This document shows, piece by piece, positions 1 to 11,973 of a DNA stretch of 64,000 nt; positions within the stretch are counted from its first letter, which is position 1, and each line of letters begins with the position of its first letter. The notes below the pieces were generated by a model that saw only the letters and a list, made by a program, of their open reading frames with translations, did not search any database and was not told where the DNA came from. Where the stretch lies: positions 6,200,001 through 6,264,000 of the forward strand of contig JAWNGF010000001.1 of the NCBI GenBank assembly GCA_037039685.1, written 5' to 3'. The position numbers and the translations under genes are program-made. This DNA comes from Ceratobasidium sp. AG-K (taxonomy: Eukaryota > Basidiomycota > Agaricomycetes > Cantharellales > Ceratobasidiaceae).

Positions 1-2017
1 TCCGCCAACTCAGTTCCTTGGTTGTTGATCTACCTCAGCATTTCTCTACTTGGCGCGTTCACAGTCATCTCCTATCTGACGATTGGTTATTGGTCTAGTC
101 TCCTGGCCTCGCGCTCACTGTTCACCGCTATGTTGGACCGTGTGGTTCGAGCACCGAGTCGTTGGCTCGACGTGACTCCGGTGGGTCGAGTCCTTAATCG
201 TTTTGTATCAGACATTGGTGCAGTAGATTCTGCTCTCAACCCCTCGGCTCGTGCGGCTCTGTCCGGAACCATCAACTTCATTGCGAGCTTCCTGGTCATC
301 GTATTCTTCGTACCCTCGTTCCTTCCCTTTGCCCTGGTTATCGCATGGCTCTACATCCGCATTGCCCCGCCATTCGTCCGTGCCTCGCGTGATCTGCGCA
401 GGTTGGAAAGCATTAGTCTGTCTCCAGCATTTAGCGGATTTGACGAATTACTCCATGGATTGGTACACGTACGTGCCTTCGGTGCGGAGTTGCGCTATCA
501 AGAGGCGTTTTACAAAAAGGTTGATAGGTAAGCTTATGCTTCCTTCATGTCATTTTGGTGTATCTGACACGTTGCGTCCAGGTTCCAGAAATTCGATCAC
601 CAGTACTGGAATTGCTCTTTCTGGTTGATGTGGAGATATGACTGTGAGTATTAGCGTTCTGATTCATGCATCAAATATTGATCCCCAGCGCTAGGTCTCG
701 GATCGGTGGTTGTGATGCTCGGTACACTATTTGCCCTATTAAGCGGCGTGTTAGCAGGAACAGCCGCAGTGGTAATTGTTCAAGCGGGTGTTTTTGCGGA
801 AGCCTCGCGCCAACTCGTCAGGTTGGTCTCTCCGTTCCGCCGGCGTTTTAGTCAAGAATACTGACGAGATGCCCACCTCGCGCCAGAGTATTTGCGCAGC
901 TCGAGCTAGATTTCAATTCAGTCGAACGCATTGGGGAATACCTCACCCTTCCTCAAGAAGCTCCAGCTATCATTTCCAACGCTCGCCCCCCTGCACATTG
1001 GCCATCCCGGACAGGGGGTATTAATGTGGATCACCTGGTGATGAAGTATGCAGAGGGTCTGCCTGATGTACTCCGGGATCTGTCCTTTGAGGTCCGGCCG
1101 AGAGAAAAGGTGGGAGTGGTTGGTCGAACAGGTAGCGGCAAGACAAGTCTCGCACTAAGCCTTTTGAGAGCCATCGAGCCCTCTGGAGGTCGTATAATGT
1201 ACGTTTTCTCGCTCTTCGTCTACGATCACACTTTGGCTTACACAATCAACTTGTAGCATTGACGGGATTGATATATGCACCATTGGCCTCGATGACTTGC
1301 GTAGTCGTGTAACACTAGTCAGCCAGGACGTAGCTTTGTTCTCAGGAAATGTTCGCAGCAACTTGGACCCCTTTGACGAGTACGCCGACGACGAATGTTG
1401 GGATGTTCTTGAACGCTGTCATTTGGGCCGGAGATCGAACTCAGTATCAGACCATTCCAGTGGTCGTATAATGATATCTAGCTTGGATACCCCAATCAGT
1501 GCGGGTGGCAAAGGGCTATCCGCAGGACAACGACAGCTCCTAGCGCTAGCGAGGGCCATGCTACGCCGTAGTGCGGTCATTATCATGGATGAAGCTACTT
1601 CAAGCATAGACTTAGAAACGGATGACCAGGTTGGGGTTTCTTATCCACACGATGGTGGTATCATCCTAATTATTCTTGGTTTGGTATAGATTCAACGAAC
1701 GATACGCGAAGAGATGTCCGATGCCCTCGTTATTACTATTGCCCACCGCCTCAAAACCGTCATTGGTAGGCTCAATCCTTTTCTATATTATTCAGCGCTT
1801 AACCATTCACCTTAGACTACGATCGCGTATTGGTCCTCGACCAAGGCAATGTCGCAGAATTCGACGCACCTTCAACTTGATGCACAAGGAAGGGGGTATT
1901 TTCAGGAGCATGTGCGAACGATCCGCCGATTGGGATGAATTGCAGCGCATCTCTAGCCAGCGCATTTCAGGCAATAAACCTCCCGTTGGATATTGTCGCG
2001 TCCATATACCTTTGTAA
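1..2017 (+). CDS. ABC transporter, ABCC (multidrug-resistance-associated) type, C-terminal half; partial at left edge
   Basis: Membrane exporter of the ABCC family; only the second transmembrane domain and second nucleotide-binding domain lie in the window. The reading frame is open from base 1. Exons read 1-527, 582-643, 689-821, 887-1198, 1257-1629, 1690-1765 and 1816 onward. TMD2 has several hydrophobic helices (about 22-820). NBD2 shows Walker A GRTGSGKTS (about 1125), signature LSAGQRQ (about 1515), Walker B VIIMDEATSS (about 1580) and the H-loop region ITIAHRLKT (about 1730). These elements in this order identify the family; the substrate cannot be told. Frame 1 hits TGA at 1878-1880, yet the neighbouring frame continues to 2017 with a typical ABCC tail (FRSMCERSADWDEL). 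One base seems to be missing near 1876, in a TT run. This is either a true truncation of the tail or a sequence error. Confidence 0.9.
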
Positions 2018-2189
2018 ATGCATGCAAATATAGATAGTTCGGCGCGTCTGGTAGCTTCTTGTGTGGCGTTGTTAGCGCGCCTGTCGGTGCTTAGTCAGAG
2101 ATCGGTGACTGGCCTCGTGATCTTAACTCTTTGATACAACCACCAGCACCCTACCCGTTCAACCAATATTAGCATTGTAACCACACACC

Positions 2190-5019
2190 ATGGCTGCTCG
2201 GAAGGTATAGTAGCGCCGCTTCTCTATGTGGTCAATTCGCTTACGGCTCATATATTATAGCTACAAAGTATGTGTCTCGCCGTACCACTGTTCTAACGCG
2301 CACTTGTTCACGTATGGTGTTAGCCGAGATCGACCGGACCCTCAAGAAAGTTGCCGAGGGCGTAGAGCTCTTCGAGTCTATATACGACAAGATGCAAGCG
2401 TCTACAAACCAGACACAGAAAGAGAAACTTGAGACGGACCTGAAGACCCAAATCAAGAAACTACAACGATTACGTGACCAGATCAAGACCTGGGTAGCTA
2501 GCAACGAGATTAAGGATAAATCCATATTGCTGGATAACCGAAGGTTAATCGAAACGGTAAGTTATTATTCACGTCCCACTGTTCAAATCACTGAGCTTAT
2601 GTTGGCGCCACACGCCTGCTTTGGGATCATAGCAAATGGAGAAGTTCAAGGCTTGTGAAAAGGAGATGAAGACCAAGGCGTTCTCCAAAGATGGCCTCAA
2701 CGCTGCTCAGAAGCTCGATCCTAGGGAGAGGGAGAAAGCAGAGATGTCATCTTGGCTAGGCGGACAGGTGGAGGAGCTTATGCGCCAGGTAGAACATACG
2801 GAAGCAGAGATTGAACTGCTTCAGGGTGGAACCACCCGATCCAGACGATCCAAGGCGGCGGGGAACGGTGGCGGTAGGGCAGAAGAGCTTGCGACCTTGA
2901 ACGAGAGAAGAAAGTGGCACGTTGGGCGACTGGAAATCGTAATGAGGCTTTTGGAGAACAACACACTACAAACGGACACAGTCGCGGCGCTCAAAGAGCA
3001 TATTAGCTACTTTGTCGAAAGCAATACTGGAGAAGATTTCGAGTTTGACGAAGGCGTATACGACGAGCTGAATCTGGACGAAGAGGAAGAGGCGTTTGGC
3101 ATCGCGGGTGATGATGGTGGGAGCGATGGAGAAGAGGAAAGTGTCGACGGTAAGTTGATCAATAACCCCTACCAACTAGGGTTGGATGTATCAATATCTC
3201 CTAGAACGACCCAGTCGACCAGCGAGAGACTTGAAACCCAAAGCACATACATTGGATGACGATGCGCACTCTAAGAAAGACGAGGTGCGCACATTTTACC
3301 ACGACGCGACATCTGAAAAATCTAGCTCACATTAATTTCAGAGTAGTCCGATATTAAAGAAAGCGGCTCCACGCAAGCAGTCAATACACGTCGAAGGTAC
3401 GCGTATGGCACAATTCTGAGACCGAAATACCTATAACCACCCCGAAAGCCAAACCACCCCCACCCCCGCAATCCAATCCCGTAAAGCCCCCGCAACCCTC
3501 GGCGCCAACGAAAGTGGTACGCAGCTTCATAATGCTCGAGAACTTATCACATAGAACAATCGACTTTCGTAGACGTTGCCCCCTATACGCTATGCAGCTG
3601 CCGCGGCTGCAGCCGTAAAGAACGAATCTCCAGCAGCCAAAGAATCCCCAAAACCTGCACCATCCGTGGCTCATCCACCGCCCACCCAATCAATCATCGG
3701 TTCTACGCAGACGACGAGCGCAACTTCTGCGTCCACAGCTCCTAGTGCTCCTGCACAGGCATTATCTTCAACGACTACCACCGAGCCCCCCTCTCAAGAG
3801 GTGGAACAAAAATCGCCTTCTCCGGTGTCCAGTGTTGTCTCGCCTGCTCCAGCGGCACCCTCATCACCATTAGAAACACCCCCAGGGATCGCGCCACCAG
3901 GACAGTCGCATGTAGAGTCTCGACATCAAAGTCCTGTGAGCAGCAGGGTAGATGCTAGTATCGATAACGCGAGTGGTACGATAATTTTCGGCTCTGATCT
4001 CACTTTCTAACCCGTTGGTCCCAAGTTTCTTCGCCCTACGCGCTCAGCAGCGCTGCCGTCCCTTCTGCCAGTGTATCACCATACATCTCAGTACGCAACC
4101 ACTCAAATAATTCACGTCTTATATTTAACACGTCATTCGTAGCAAGCAATCACCGCCGAACCCTTACCAGTCAATGGTTCATCCAATCCATCCAATGCAG
4201 GGACAAATGGCATGTCAGCGTTCCCATTGCCATCCTCTCAGCCAATATCCATGCCATCACCGTTACCACAACAAGTTCAGGCGCAAGGACCGCCGGGTTT
4301 CAGCTTTGGTGACGCGCTGCAACAACAACCTCTAAGTCTGCCATCCCAACAACAGCAACGACAATTACCGAGCTCACTCAGCGATCTTGTCTCTACTTTC
4401 GAGGCCTCGAAAGAGAAAGGTTTGTTGTGGGATTGGGTTTCAGTAAGCCTTCAGCGGCTTATTTGTTTTTCTTAAGCTGCGCGACGAGATCCAGAGCAAC
4501 TGAGCAAGGCACTAGCTGCCGGATTCGAAGGCATGCCGCAGCCGCAGGATACATCGAAGTGAGTGCTGCGTGCTGTATTCACTGATTCCGAGATACTTAT
4601 TCAATACAGGCCCAAATATTATGTACCTCGGAATCCGTACCCCTCTCAACAATACTACCCTCAGCAACCATTGGCCGTGCTCAGCTCTCCGGCGCTTTAC
4701 TCTCAATTGGACGTAGAAACCCTGTTCTTTGTGTTCTACTATCTCCCTGGCACATATATGCAGTACGAAAATGTTGTTGTAGTAACCAGACGCACACTGA
4801 TACAGGAACTTCAGGTACCTGGCTGCAAAGGAACTCAAACGACAATCATGGCGATTCCACGTCAAGTACCTCACTTGGTTCCAGAGGCATTCAGAACCTC
4901 AAGCGATCACAGACGAGTACGAACAAGGAGTATACGTATACTTTGATTGGGAAGGATCATGGTGCCAACGTAAAAAGAGCGACTTTAGGTTCGAGTACCG
5001 CCATCTGTCCGAGGACTAG
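2190..5019 (+). CDS. NOT3: CCR4-NOT complex subunit 3/5 (Not3/CNOT3 family)
   Basis: Scaffold subunit of the CCR4-NOT mRNA deadenylase and transcription-control complex. The N-terminal Not3 coiled-coil domain begins [16 protein letters not shown] and runs to about 3000, followed by an acidic stretch. A Pro/Ser/Ala-rich linker (about 3430-4400) contains an Ala-rich run. The C-terminal NOT box lies at about 4620-5016, with recognisable pieces [19 protein letters not shown] and [20 protein letters not shown], ending in LSED and TAG at 5017-5019. Start ATG 2190 sits in the context CACACCATGG. Exon 1 is 2190-2204, exon 2 is only 7 nt (2261-2267), exon 3 is 2324-2556 and exon 4 is 2633-3150. Exon edges in the linker between 3150 and 4600 are less sure; around 3400 the joining is ambiguous. 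Both conserved end domains are present, so the gene looks intact. Confidence 0.92.
2261..2267 (+). other. 7-nt microexon in Not3
   Basis: CTACAAA lies between an AG acceptor (ends 2260) and a GTATGTG donor (2268). Including it joins exon 1 (ending K) to exon 3 (from 2324) in frame as L-Q-T-E-I-D, the residues normally found at this place in Not3/5 proteins. Skipping it (7 nt) would shift the frame. Confidence 0.8.
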
Positions 5020-5231
5020 GCGCCACGACAGCTGGAGCTTGCAATCGTTCATGTCTGATCTTCATATTATATTCGACTCAAGATACATTAAAGTTTTGGC
5101 CAACGGCGGTCCTTTTACCCGATGTATCAAAGTAGCTTGACTTGCAATCACAAAATCGCAACTTTATTGGAACTTGGACAAGCGAAGCGCACGAAGTCCA
5201 TCCATTCTACAACGGATACAGTACAACGTCA

Positions 5232-6036
5232 TCACTCGAGAACGACAGTTGCGCCAATCTCTTTGAGTGTCTTCATGAGTTTCTCGGCCTCTTCCTTCGG
5301 CACATTCTCCTTGAGGACTTTGGGTACCGACTCGACGAATTTCTTAGCCTATCAACTCCCATTTTAACGAGCAGGCGGCAAATAAGAGCAATCATTGGCT
5401 AACCTCAACCAGATTCATATTCGGCATAATCGCCTTGACTTCTCTAATAATTTTCGCCTTGCTCGCAGCGTCAAACTTCTCGAGCTTGACATTGAAAATG
5501 GTCTTTTCTTTTGGTTTCTCCTGCAGATAATGAGACCAAGTGAATGCAGCAGCAGAGATGATCATACCTCTGTTGGTGCTTCTTCGGCGACGGCAGCTGG
5601 CGCTCCCGCGACAGAAGCCGATGCTGCAGGCATGGCGATCTCAGTTATATTTAATCTTGTCTAGGAATACAATTACTACGACGGCTCATTGTGAGGCGAG
5701 CTTACACACCTTAAGCAGCGAAACCAAGTCGGCCGCCTGTAATAGAGTCAAGCCAGATATATCGTTGACCAGCCCAACAATTTTTGGATCTGTAACAGGA
5801 GGAGGCGCATTTGATGGTGTTGCCGCTGCCTCCGTAGCTAGGCACCTCTGGACAAGTCTATAATGCGCCCACAACAGCATTAATCAATTAGATGTGACCA
5901 ACGAATAAATCTTACCGAGGAGCTGTCCGAATACGTGTCAGGGCACGAGCGGCGTTACTGTACCTGAACTATTTTGTTTGGGTCAATTCAGACGGAAGAC
6001 GCGATATTAGTTAGGACTACTTGCACTGACCGACAT
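5232..6036 (-). CDS. MRPL12: Mitochondrial large-subunit ribosomal protein bL12m (L7/L12 family)
   Basis: Stalk protein of the mitochondrial ribosome, which recruits translation GTPases. The C-terminal L7/L12 domain is clear: [18 protein letters not shown], then MPNMNLVE and [20 protein letters not shown], ending GATVVLE with stop at 5232-5234. The N-terminal dimerisation segment reads [20 protein letters not shown]. Ahead of it is an Arg/Ala-rich stretch with almost no acidic residues ([17 protein letters not shown]), as expected for a mitochondrial presequence. The first coding exon is only 6 nt (ATGTCG, 6031-6036); splicing to 5968 gives M-S-F-R-Y. Exon 2 is 5916-5968 and exon 3 is 5710-5857, with further exons to 5232. 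An Ala/Pro hinge links the two domains. It is convergent with Not3 and divergent from CutC, 257 bp away. Confidence 0.9.
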
Positions 6037-6293
6037 GGGAAAGACTAAGGCACAAAAAGCATTTCTCTGAATCACGTGACCCGATCGACAGTAATTAAGC
6101 GCCTGAATTGTCTACCAAATAGTTCTTGACGAGGAACTTGGGTGTGCAGCAATAAGGAACAGCCTGAAAACCTCGTGAGTTCACACCGCCTGTGCTAAGC
6201 CTACGCATTTACTTGGACATTCCCCTGTTTCATCACTCTATTCTCACATATAGAGCTACACAACGTGCTACTCCGATACCACCGGCTGTCATA
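6037..6293. promoter_or_regulatory. Shared intergenic region between divergent bL12m and CutC genes
   Basis: A 257-bp gap separates the two start codons, which point away from each other, so both promoters must lie here or overlap the genes. No TATA box stands out. It contains CACGTGA (about 6073), an E-box-like CACGTG core. This is a positional inference. Confidence 0.45.
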
Positions 6294-7420
6294 ATGTGCA
6301 AGGTCACCCTGGAAGTATGCGTAGACTCGCTGGAATCTGCCGTTGCGTGAGACTTCACTCCCTTGTTCTCCTCGGCCTCCTCGCTCTTACCCTGACCTGA
6401 AAAGCGCCGTGCAAGGCGGAGCACACAGACTCGAGGTCTGCGGGAATTTACCTCTCTATGGAGGCACAACTCCTAGCCAGGGCCTCGTCAAGCTAATTCA
6501 GAAGACCTTCCCTTCAGTTCCTCTGATGGTAAGCTAGTTCCAAGGTGATATCTCGCGGGTGCTTCTCATTCCAATATCAGGTGATGATCCGTCCTAGAGT
6601 GGGCGATTTCGTCTACTCTGACCAAGAGTTTGAAACGATGTTGGAGGATGTAGGCGTGTTTAATGCACTGGGAGTGTATGGTGTGGTTTTTGGAATGCTG
6701 ACGCCGCATGGCTTGGTCGACGGGGAGAGGTGTCGAAGGTGGGTTTGTCGCGCAACCCGGACCGCCCAACCCCGAACTGATCGTCCGGCTAGGTTCGTCG
6801 CAGCGTCGGTTCCCATGCAAGGTACGATACGCAATCGCTTGACATTCCGCCACGGTTGACGGCTAATCAGCTGAGTGCACCCCCAATTTCAGTCACCTTT
6901 CACAGAGCGTTCGATCTGACAGTCGATCATAAACAAGGTGCGTCTCCCTCCGCGCTGGCAATATGTCGGTTTCGGGCGGAAGCTCGGGTTGACGGCAATT
7001 TCATGCGCAGCACTAGAGGATATTGCAAGTGTTCCAGGTATTACACGTATCCTGACAAGTGGTCATGCGACCCCTCGTGCATACGAACCTGCGTCGCTTG
7101 AGCGGCTTAACGCGCTGGCAGGGGCCACCCTTGCGTTATCGCGAGGGAACAGTCCGCTGCGGATTGTGCCAGGTTCTGGTATTAACCCGCACACAATTGG
7201 CCGGGTGTTCTCTGCGCTAGGTAACAAGGTCGACGAATATCACATGAGTGGGGGTTCCTGGGTTGACGGCATTCGCACTCAGGTCGAGGAGCAAGTGGGG
7301 AAAGTGGAAGACTTCCAGATGGGGCCACGCGGACTTGAGTCGGCGGTCTGGAAGACTGACGCTGCTCAGGTCCGAGGTGTATTGCAGGCGCTCGGGGTGC
7401 AGTGTGAGAACCGAGTGTAA
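6294..7420 (+). CDS. cutC: Copper homeostasis protein CutC family
   Basis: TIM-barrel protein of the CutC family, named for copper tolerance in E. coli; its biochemical role is still debated. The start at 6294 gives MCKVTLEVCVDSLESA, the typical first strand, then GGAHRLEVCGNL, GGTTPSQGLVKLI, VMIRPRVGDFVYSDQE, VTFHRAFDLT, ILTSGHATP and IVPGSGINPHTIGRV, the usual family blocks in order. Exons: 6294-6346, 6405-6528, 6581-6738, 6793-6821 (29 nt), 6893-6937 and 7011-7420. All introns are 51-75 bp. The C terminus after EYHMSGGSWVDG is a short family-typical tail. It looks intact. The C-terminal exon is long because the last third of the barrel is intron-free. Confidence 0.92.
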
Positions 7421-9679
7421 TGCATCTTTATTTGGATCTAATGCTTGGTTGTTGACCGTTCTCGCCCGAACTACCAGGCGGAATTAGAGCCTAGCTCCTT
7501 GCCGATCGTCCAATACACTGGCCATCCCATGCCACTGGGCGTTGGTATTCTCCCACCGTTACCGACCTGATAGTTGATGCGAGCTAGATCAATATCAGCC
7601 GTTGAACTATCCTATTTCAGCCCCAAGAGCCTTGGCCTGAGAAAGCGTCAAAAATCTCTAAATAGAATGTTGCCTTCATCACCTCATTAATCATCTACTA
7701 TGCGAGATAGGTAATGCGGGGGGTGCGAAACTTGAGCATACAACCCGCTGATGCCAGCAATTCATCCCTATTGCAAGTTTTTTTTTGTACGATCAATGCG
7801 GGAATGCCGTTATGGCTGTTTACATTTCAAGCCATTGTCGGTGGGTTTGCTGCGCCCTGTCCGCAATGAGGCATGCGCTCATGACAACGCGGTGATGCCG
7901 ATCAGACATTTACATATGACATTGCATGACTACCTCTGGTGTTCGCAGTGTTCGACATACATTCCGCAGTATTGCGCGCGTATCACCATAGGTCTCGAAT
8001 TTCAGACTGAGCAATCTATGATATTCATCTTTCTGTTGCATCCCGCCGATCGCGTGTGTGCCCCTGGCGAGAAGAGACCGGCGAAACTCGAGCTCCTTGC
8101 TGCCCAGACGTCCAGCAACCTAGCTAATGACCGTGAGCCTGTTGTTTGCGCCTATTGCTCGTGCAGACGATCAGCATGTTTCCAAGATGAGAAGTATCTG
8201 GAATCACGAACGTGGCCTGTGGAGAGTGCGCATGCAAGCGGACATTAGTCCCCGTCAGAGCAGTCATTTTCAAACTCGAGGAGCAGAATTGAACTGGAGC
8301 CTTGCGGCTCCGGTCACCCGATTCTGCTTTTTTGTCAAGATCAAGCATTACCCAGTCAGAGGTTGTAATAGGGCAATGTTATCATTTTGCGTTATTTGAT
8401 TCGTAGTAATTACGTTTGCGTAAATCCTTGTCTGAGATTTTCGTGTCGAGGCATCAGGGGAAGGGTTTCAATTGAGCCCCATGACCGGAAAATTGGCAGA
8501 TGTACACGATTGCGAGCAGATGAGTTGAGCTATCTCGCGACCGCTTGACGTCAATAAAGAAATAATAGCTGTTCAATACATCCGATACCTAATTGGGCGC
8601 GCCACATTTTGCGGGCTCGGTTCCGTAGTTATTCCAAACCTCCTTCGGCAAACTTTCCGAGGTTTAATAAAGACCTGCGGCACGCGCGGCAGGATAGAAT
8701 TTGTGTTGTATGCAATGCATTTTGCATTGACTAGGAGAATAGTCACCATTTGATACAATTGCGTATCAGATTACACGTGCAGGGGCACGAATGATTAGAG
8801 CACCAGTTGGGCAAGACGAAGCAGATGGCGTATTGGTTGGCTAGAATGTCATTATTCCTCAGAATCCTTCGACATTGATCAACCTGATAATAAGAACATA
8901 GAAGAATCCCGTAGTTCCCCGGGAACTGATCGTTTTGCAAGCTGCGTGTGAGCGAGAGTTTGAATGAGGCGTACAGGTCCCGACAGATCAGATCAGGTTC
9001 CAATCGACCGGGAAATAGCGTCATTGGTGAATTCGAAAGGAGGAGAAACTAGTAGCATTTTGGTGGCATCCACTGGCTTTTGGAGATGGGCCTGCTGGCC
9101 CAAGCTGAAGGAACAGGTCCTATCCCGAGTTGGAATTTTAGATCTGGACTTGAGGATGCTCGTGCTGCGGAGAAGACATTGTGGCAACGCGTTCCTGGAA
9201 TGACTAGGTCCCTCATCCGACGGGCCGCGGCTGCTTCGAGCCGGTGTTTGACCTTGGCAATATCTGGACTTTCAGACAGATATAACCTCCACCAACAACC
9301 TCGGGCTCAGTCTTTCAGTCATCGCCTCGCGCAGCGCACTATTTTGAGAACAAAGCCGTAAGCTCATGTCCCATTGTCTACCTTGGCCATTGCCGCTACT
9401 TTCCCTCGGCCAGCCGACACCACCGTTTAGTTGACATTGGCGGATTCTGCTTATCGGCTTGCCCCGTTTCATCGTGCCCACGCATTGTTGACTGACACCC
9501 ACCAATATCCAATCCACGTGGGGGGCTGACCCTTGTTCAAGTCCAACTGACGACGTCTTCTCCAGACTCGACAGCCTGACCAAGGCGCCGGTGTCACTTC
9601 CGATCACATCATTCTGGTCAGCATATAAAATCCCGTCCGGTCACTCGCGTATTCACCCTCCCCACCCAGGCCATTCGAT
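7421..9679. other. Gene-free stretch of about 2.3 kb
   Basis: Both strands carry only short open frames without recognisable domains, splice-consistent continuation or biased composition. The longest (7751-8248 +, 165 codons) has Cys/His-rich but random-looking content. No transposon ends, tRNA or tandem repeat was seen. The right end is the promoter of the bZIP gene at 9680. Confidence 0.5.
9623..9630 (+). promoter_or_regulatory. TATA box of the bZIP gene
   Basis: ATATAAAA lies about 50 bp upstream of the ATG at 9680, followed by a C/T-rich leader with CACCCTCCCCACCC. The spacing implies a short 5' UTR. Confidence 0.55.
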
Positions 9680-11548
9680 ATGGACCTAGCCTCCGACTAC
9701 TCCCGCGACGAGTCTGACTCGAAGCTCGTGGATCCCCCTATTGGCTATATCAATGTGCGTCGAAGTCAAGTTCGAGCACCTCAGCTGCGATTTAATCTGC
9801 ATCAGAGTGAAGGAGAGCCCGAGTCGCCTCGAAATGAACAGCTCAGAGAAAGCTCGGGTAACCCTGGTATGTCCCCGTTTTATTGCGTTGCATCATTCCC
9901 CATTTCAGGCTTTACCCCATCCCGCCTGCTCATCTGCACCCTGCATTCCAGACGGTCGCCAGTCCGATGGTGCCCTCATAGACCATATGCAATCGCGTTT
10001 CCAAGCATTACTACCTATGCTTACAAGCACCTCGCGTACAGAACGCTCTCCTCGCTCTGCGTCTGGCTCACATTCATACCCTTCTGGCTCCTTTCGTGAC
10101 GGAAATGCTCGTTTTGCGCGGGCTCCTAGCAGCTCGGGGGTCGCACGTAATCGAGGAGGTGCGCCGCCGGCCGTGTCGTCACCCAGAGAGCCTCCTCAAC
10201 GCCGTGATAGCGTCCTAACCGCATCCGAGGCTAGCTTTGTCTCGGCTACCCCCTCGACCGGCCAACAAGATCAGCCAGGGCATTCCCAGGATGGACGGTC
10301 GTCAGAACAGAGAGATATGCCTTATCGCCGACCTGGCAAACACCGTATCGGGGAAAGTCCAACGCCCGAGGAATACATGGCCCTTCCGCCTGAAGCAAAA
10401 AAGAAGGTTGACAATCGGTTGAGCGCAAGACGCAGCCGGGCCAAACGCAAAGGTACTTGATTCGGCTGTTTCCTTGTACTATCGATTGACAATCGTTTAG
10501 AACATGTACACGTCCTCAGTGCACAGATTACAGAACAACAAAATACGATTGAAATGCTTCGGATTGAAAACAAGCAACTGAACGACCACATTGCCAACCT
10601 TTCACGAGCAGGATATTCCCTCCACCCACCACCACCTCCGTTTCAGCCAGGCCTCCACACGCACCCTAGTCCTCACCTTCGACACATGCCGGCCCCTCCG
10701 AGTCATATGCATGCACCAGGGCGTCACCCTTCTGTCCGCCCGCCGTCTGTGCCACACTTGCCGGACTCGCCTCACCGCGGGCATCCCCTTCCTTCTCCGA
10801 CGCTGTCGGCTCACCCGTCTACTTCATCTGGACTAGTCGCAGCGGCAGCACCACCGACTGGTCCAGGACATGTTCCCATCCTTGGACACGGTGTGGCGTT
10901 GGCGTCTCGCTCGGAGGCGAGTGGAAGCTATGTGACTCAGGGTCATGGTGGCGCCCGATATGACAGTCCTGGCCGTGGCACTAAGCGCGAGGTAGATGAT
11001 GATGTCGATGACAGATTACGGGCGAGGGCACGGTACACTAGTCCTGAACGTATGAGTTGGGATCGCGATTCTGAGGGGAGACGAATGTCCCACTCGAGTT
11101 ATCGCGTAAGTGTTCTCCCCGCAGATCTCATTTTTAGACTGACGTTGATGCAATATAGTCGCCTTCCCGGTCTGTTGATTACCACCACTCCCATCATCCC
11201 AAACAAGTCAGAGCTCCCAGTCGCTCCCCATCGCCTCAGCCTCGTTGGGAGCATCTGCCGCCGTCGCTCGCAGCGACCGCCGTACGTCATGACCCCGCAG
11301 AAGAGGTCTTCGATCACCGAACCCCGATTCAAATCTCCGGCCAGGGCCTATTTTCAGATCGTCTCGCCACACTCGTGAGAGTGCATAAGCGCGCAATTCT
11401 CACATACCAAGACGCTCGCCGAGGGCATCTATCTGAGCGCGAAGAAGAGCGCATGGAAGGCGTCTTGGTAGCTGCCGAGGCCATCGGCAAGGAAGTGGAA
11501 GAGCTGACGGATGAATTTCATTATGTCGGTCGTCAAGATGCAGATTAG
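9680..11548 (+). CDS. bZIP transcription factor
   Basis: DNA-binding regulator with a basic leucine zipper. The basic region is KKVDNRLSARRSRAKRK (about 10400-10452), matching the N-x7-R bZIP pattern. After a short intron it continues EHVHVLSAQITEQQNTIEML and RIENKQLNDHIANL, a zipper with hydrophobic residues about every seven positions. Start ATG 9680 (MDLASDYSRDESDSK) is preceded by the TATA box. Exon 1 ends near 9868; the intron runs to about 9951; exon 2 runs to 10452; exon 3 from about 10501 to 11105; a last exon runs from about 11160 to TAG 11546-11548. The middle is Pro/His/Ser-rich and disordered. The C-terminal 80 residues are helical and charged (EREEERMEGVLVAAEAIGKE), perhaps a second interaction segment. 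Target genes are unknown. Confidence 0.85.
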
Positions 11549-11973
11549 CTTGCAGAAGTCCATGGAATTACGACAGTGAGATTTTCCCCGCCATTATAGT
11601 TCTTGTTTTCTTGTTTTTTTTTTTTATGGGCAATTCCCTACATGGAACGCTGGTTATGCTCCTATCATTTATCTCTTATACCCGTTGCTTCATACCCGTG
11701 TTATGCACACTGTGTCATCGTAATTATATGAAAGCCGCCGCGTTTGCCGGCAACTGCCCCGCCCAGCCTGTTAGCTCGGCGCAACTAGTCAGCCTAGTCG
11801 CCCAAACCCGAGGTTTTTTCGCTAGGGGTTAAGCTTGCACATGCGCTACTCAGATGAATCACCGTTGGGATTCTCGATCTGAGTTGGGCCGAAATGAACC
11901 ACGCGATGTAAAGGAGCCGTGCCACGCTACATCATATCACGTGGACAAACACATGCACTGACCAGCAACGACC
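11549..11973. other. Intergenic region between bZIP and GH47 genes
   Basis: 425 bp holding a T10 tract at about 11616-11625 (probably 3' UTR of the bZIP gene), CACGTG at 11939-11944, and the GH47 leader. No additional gene is seen. Confidence 0.4.

Noticed and set aside
7751..8248. 165-codon open frame on the + strand in the 2.3-kb gap
   Set aside because: No domain or signal, irregular composition with many Cys/His/Arg as in random frames, and no continuation by splicing.
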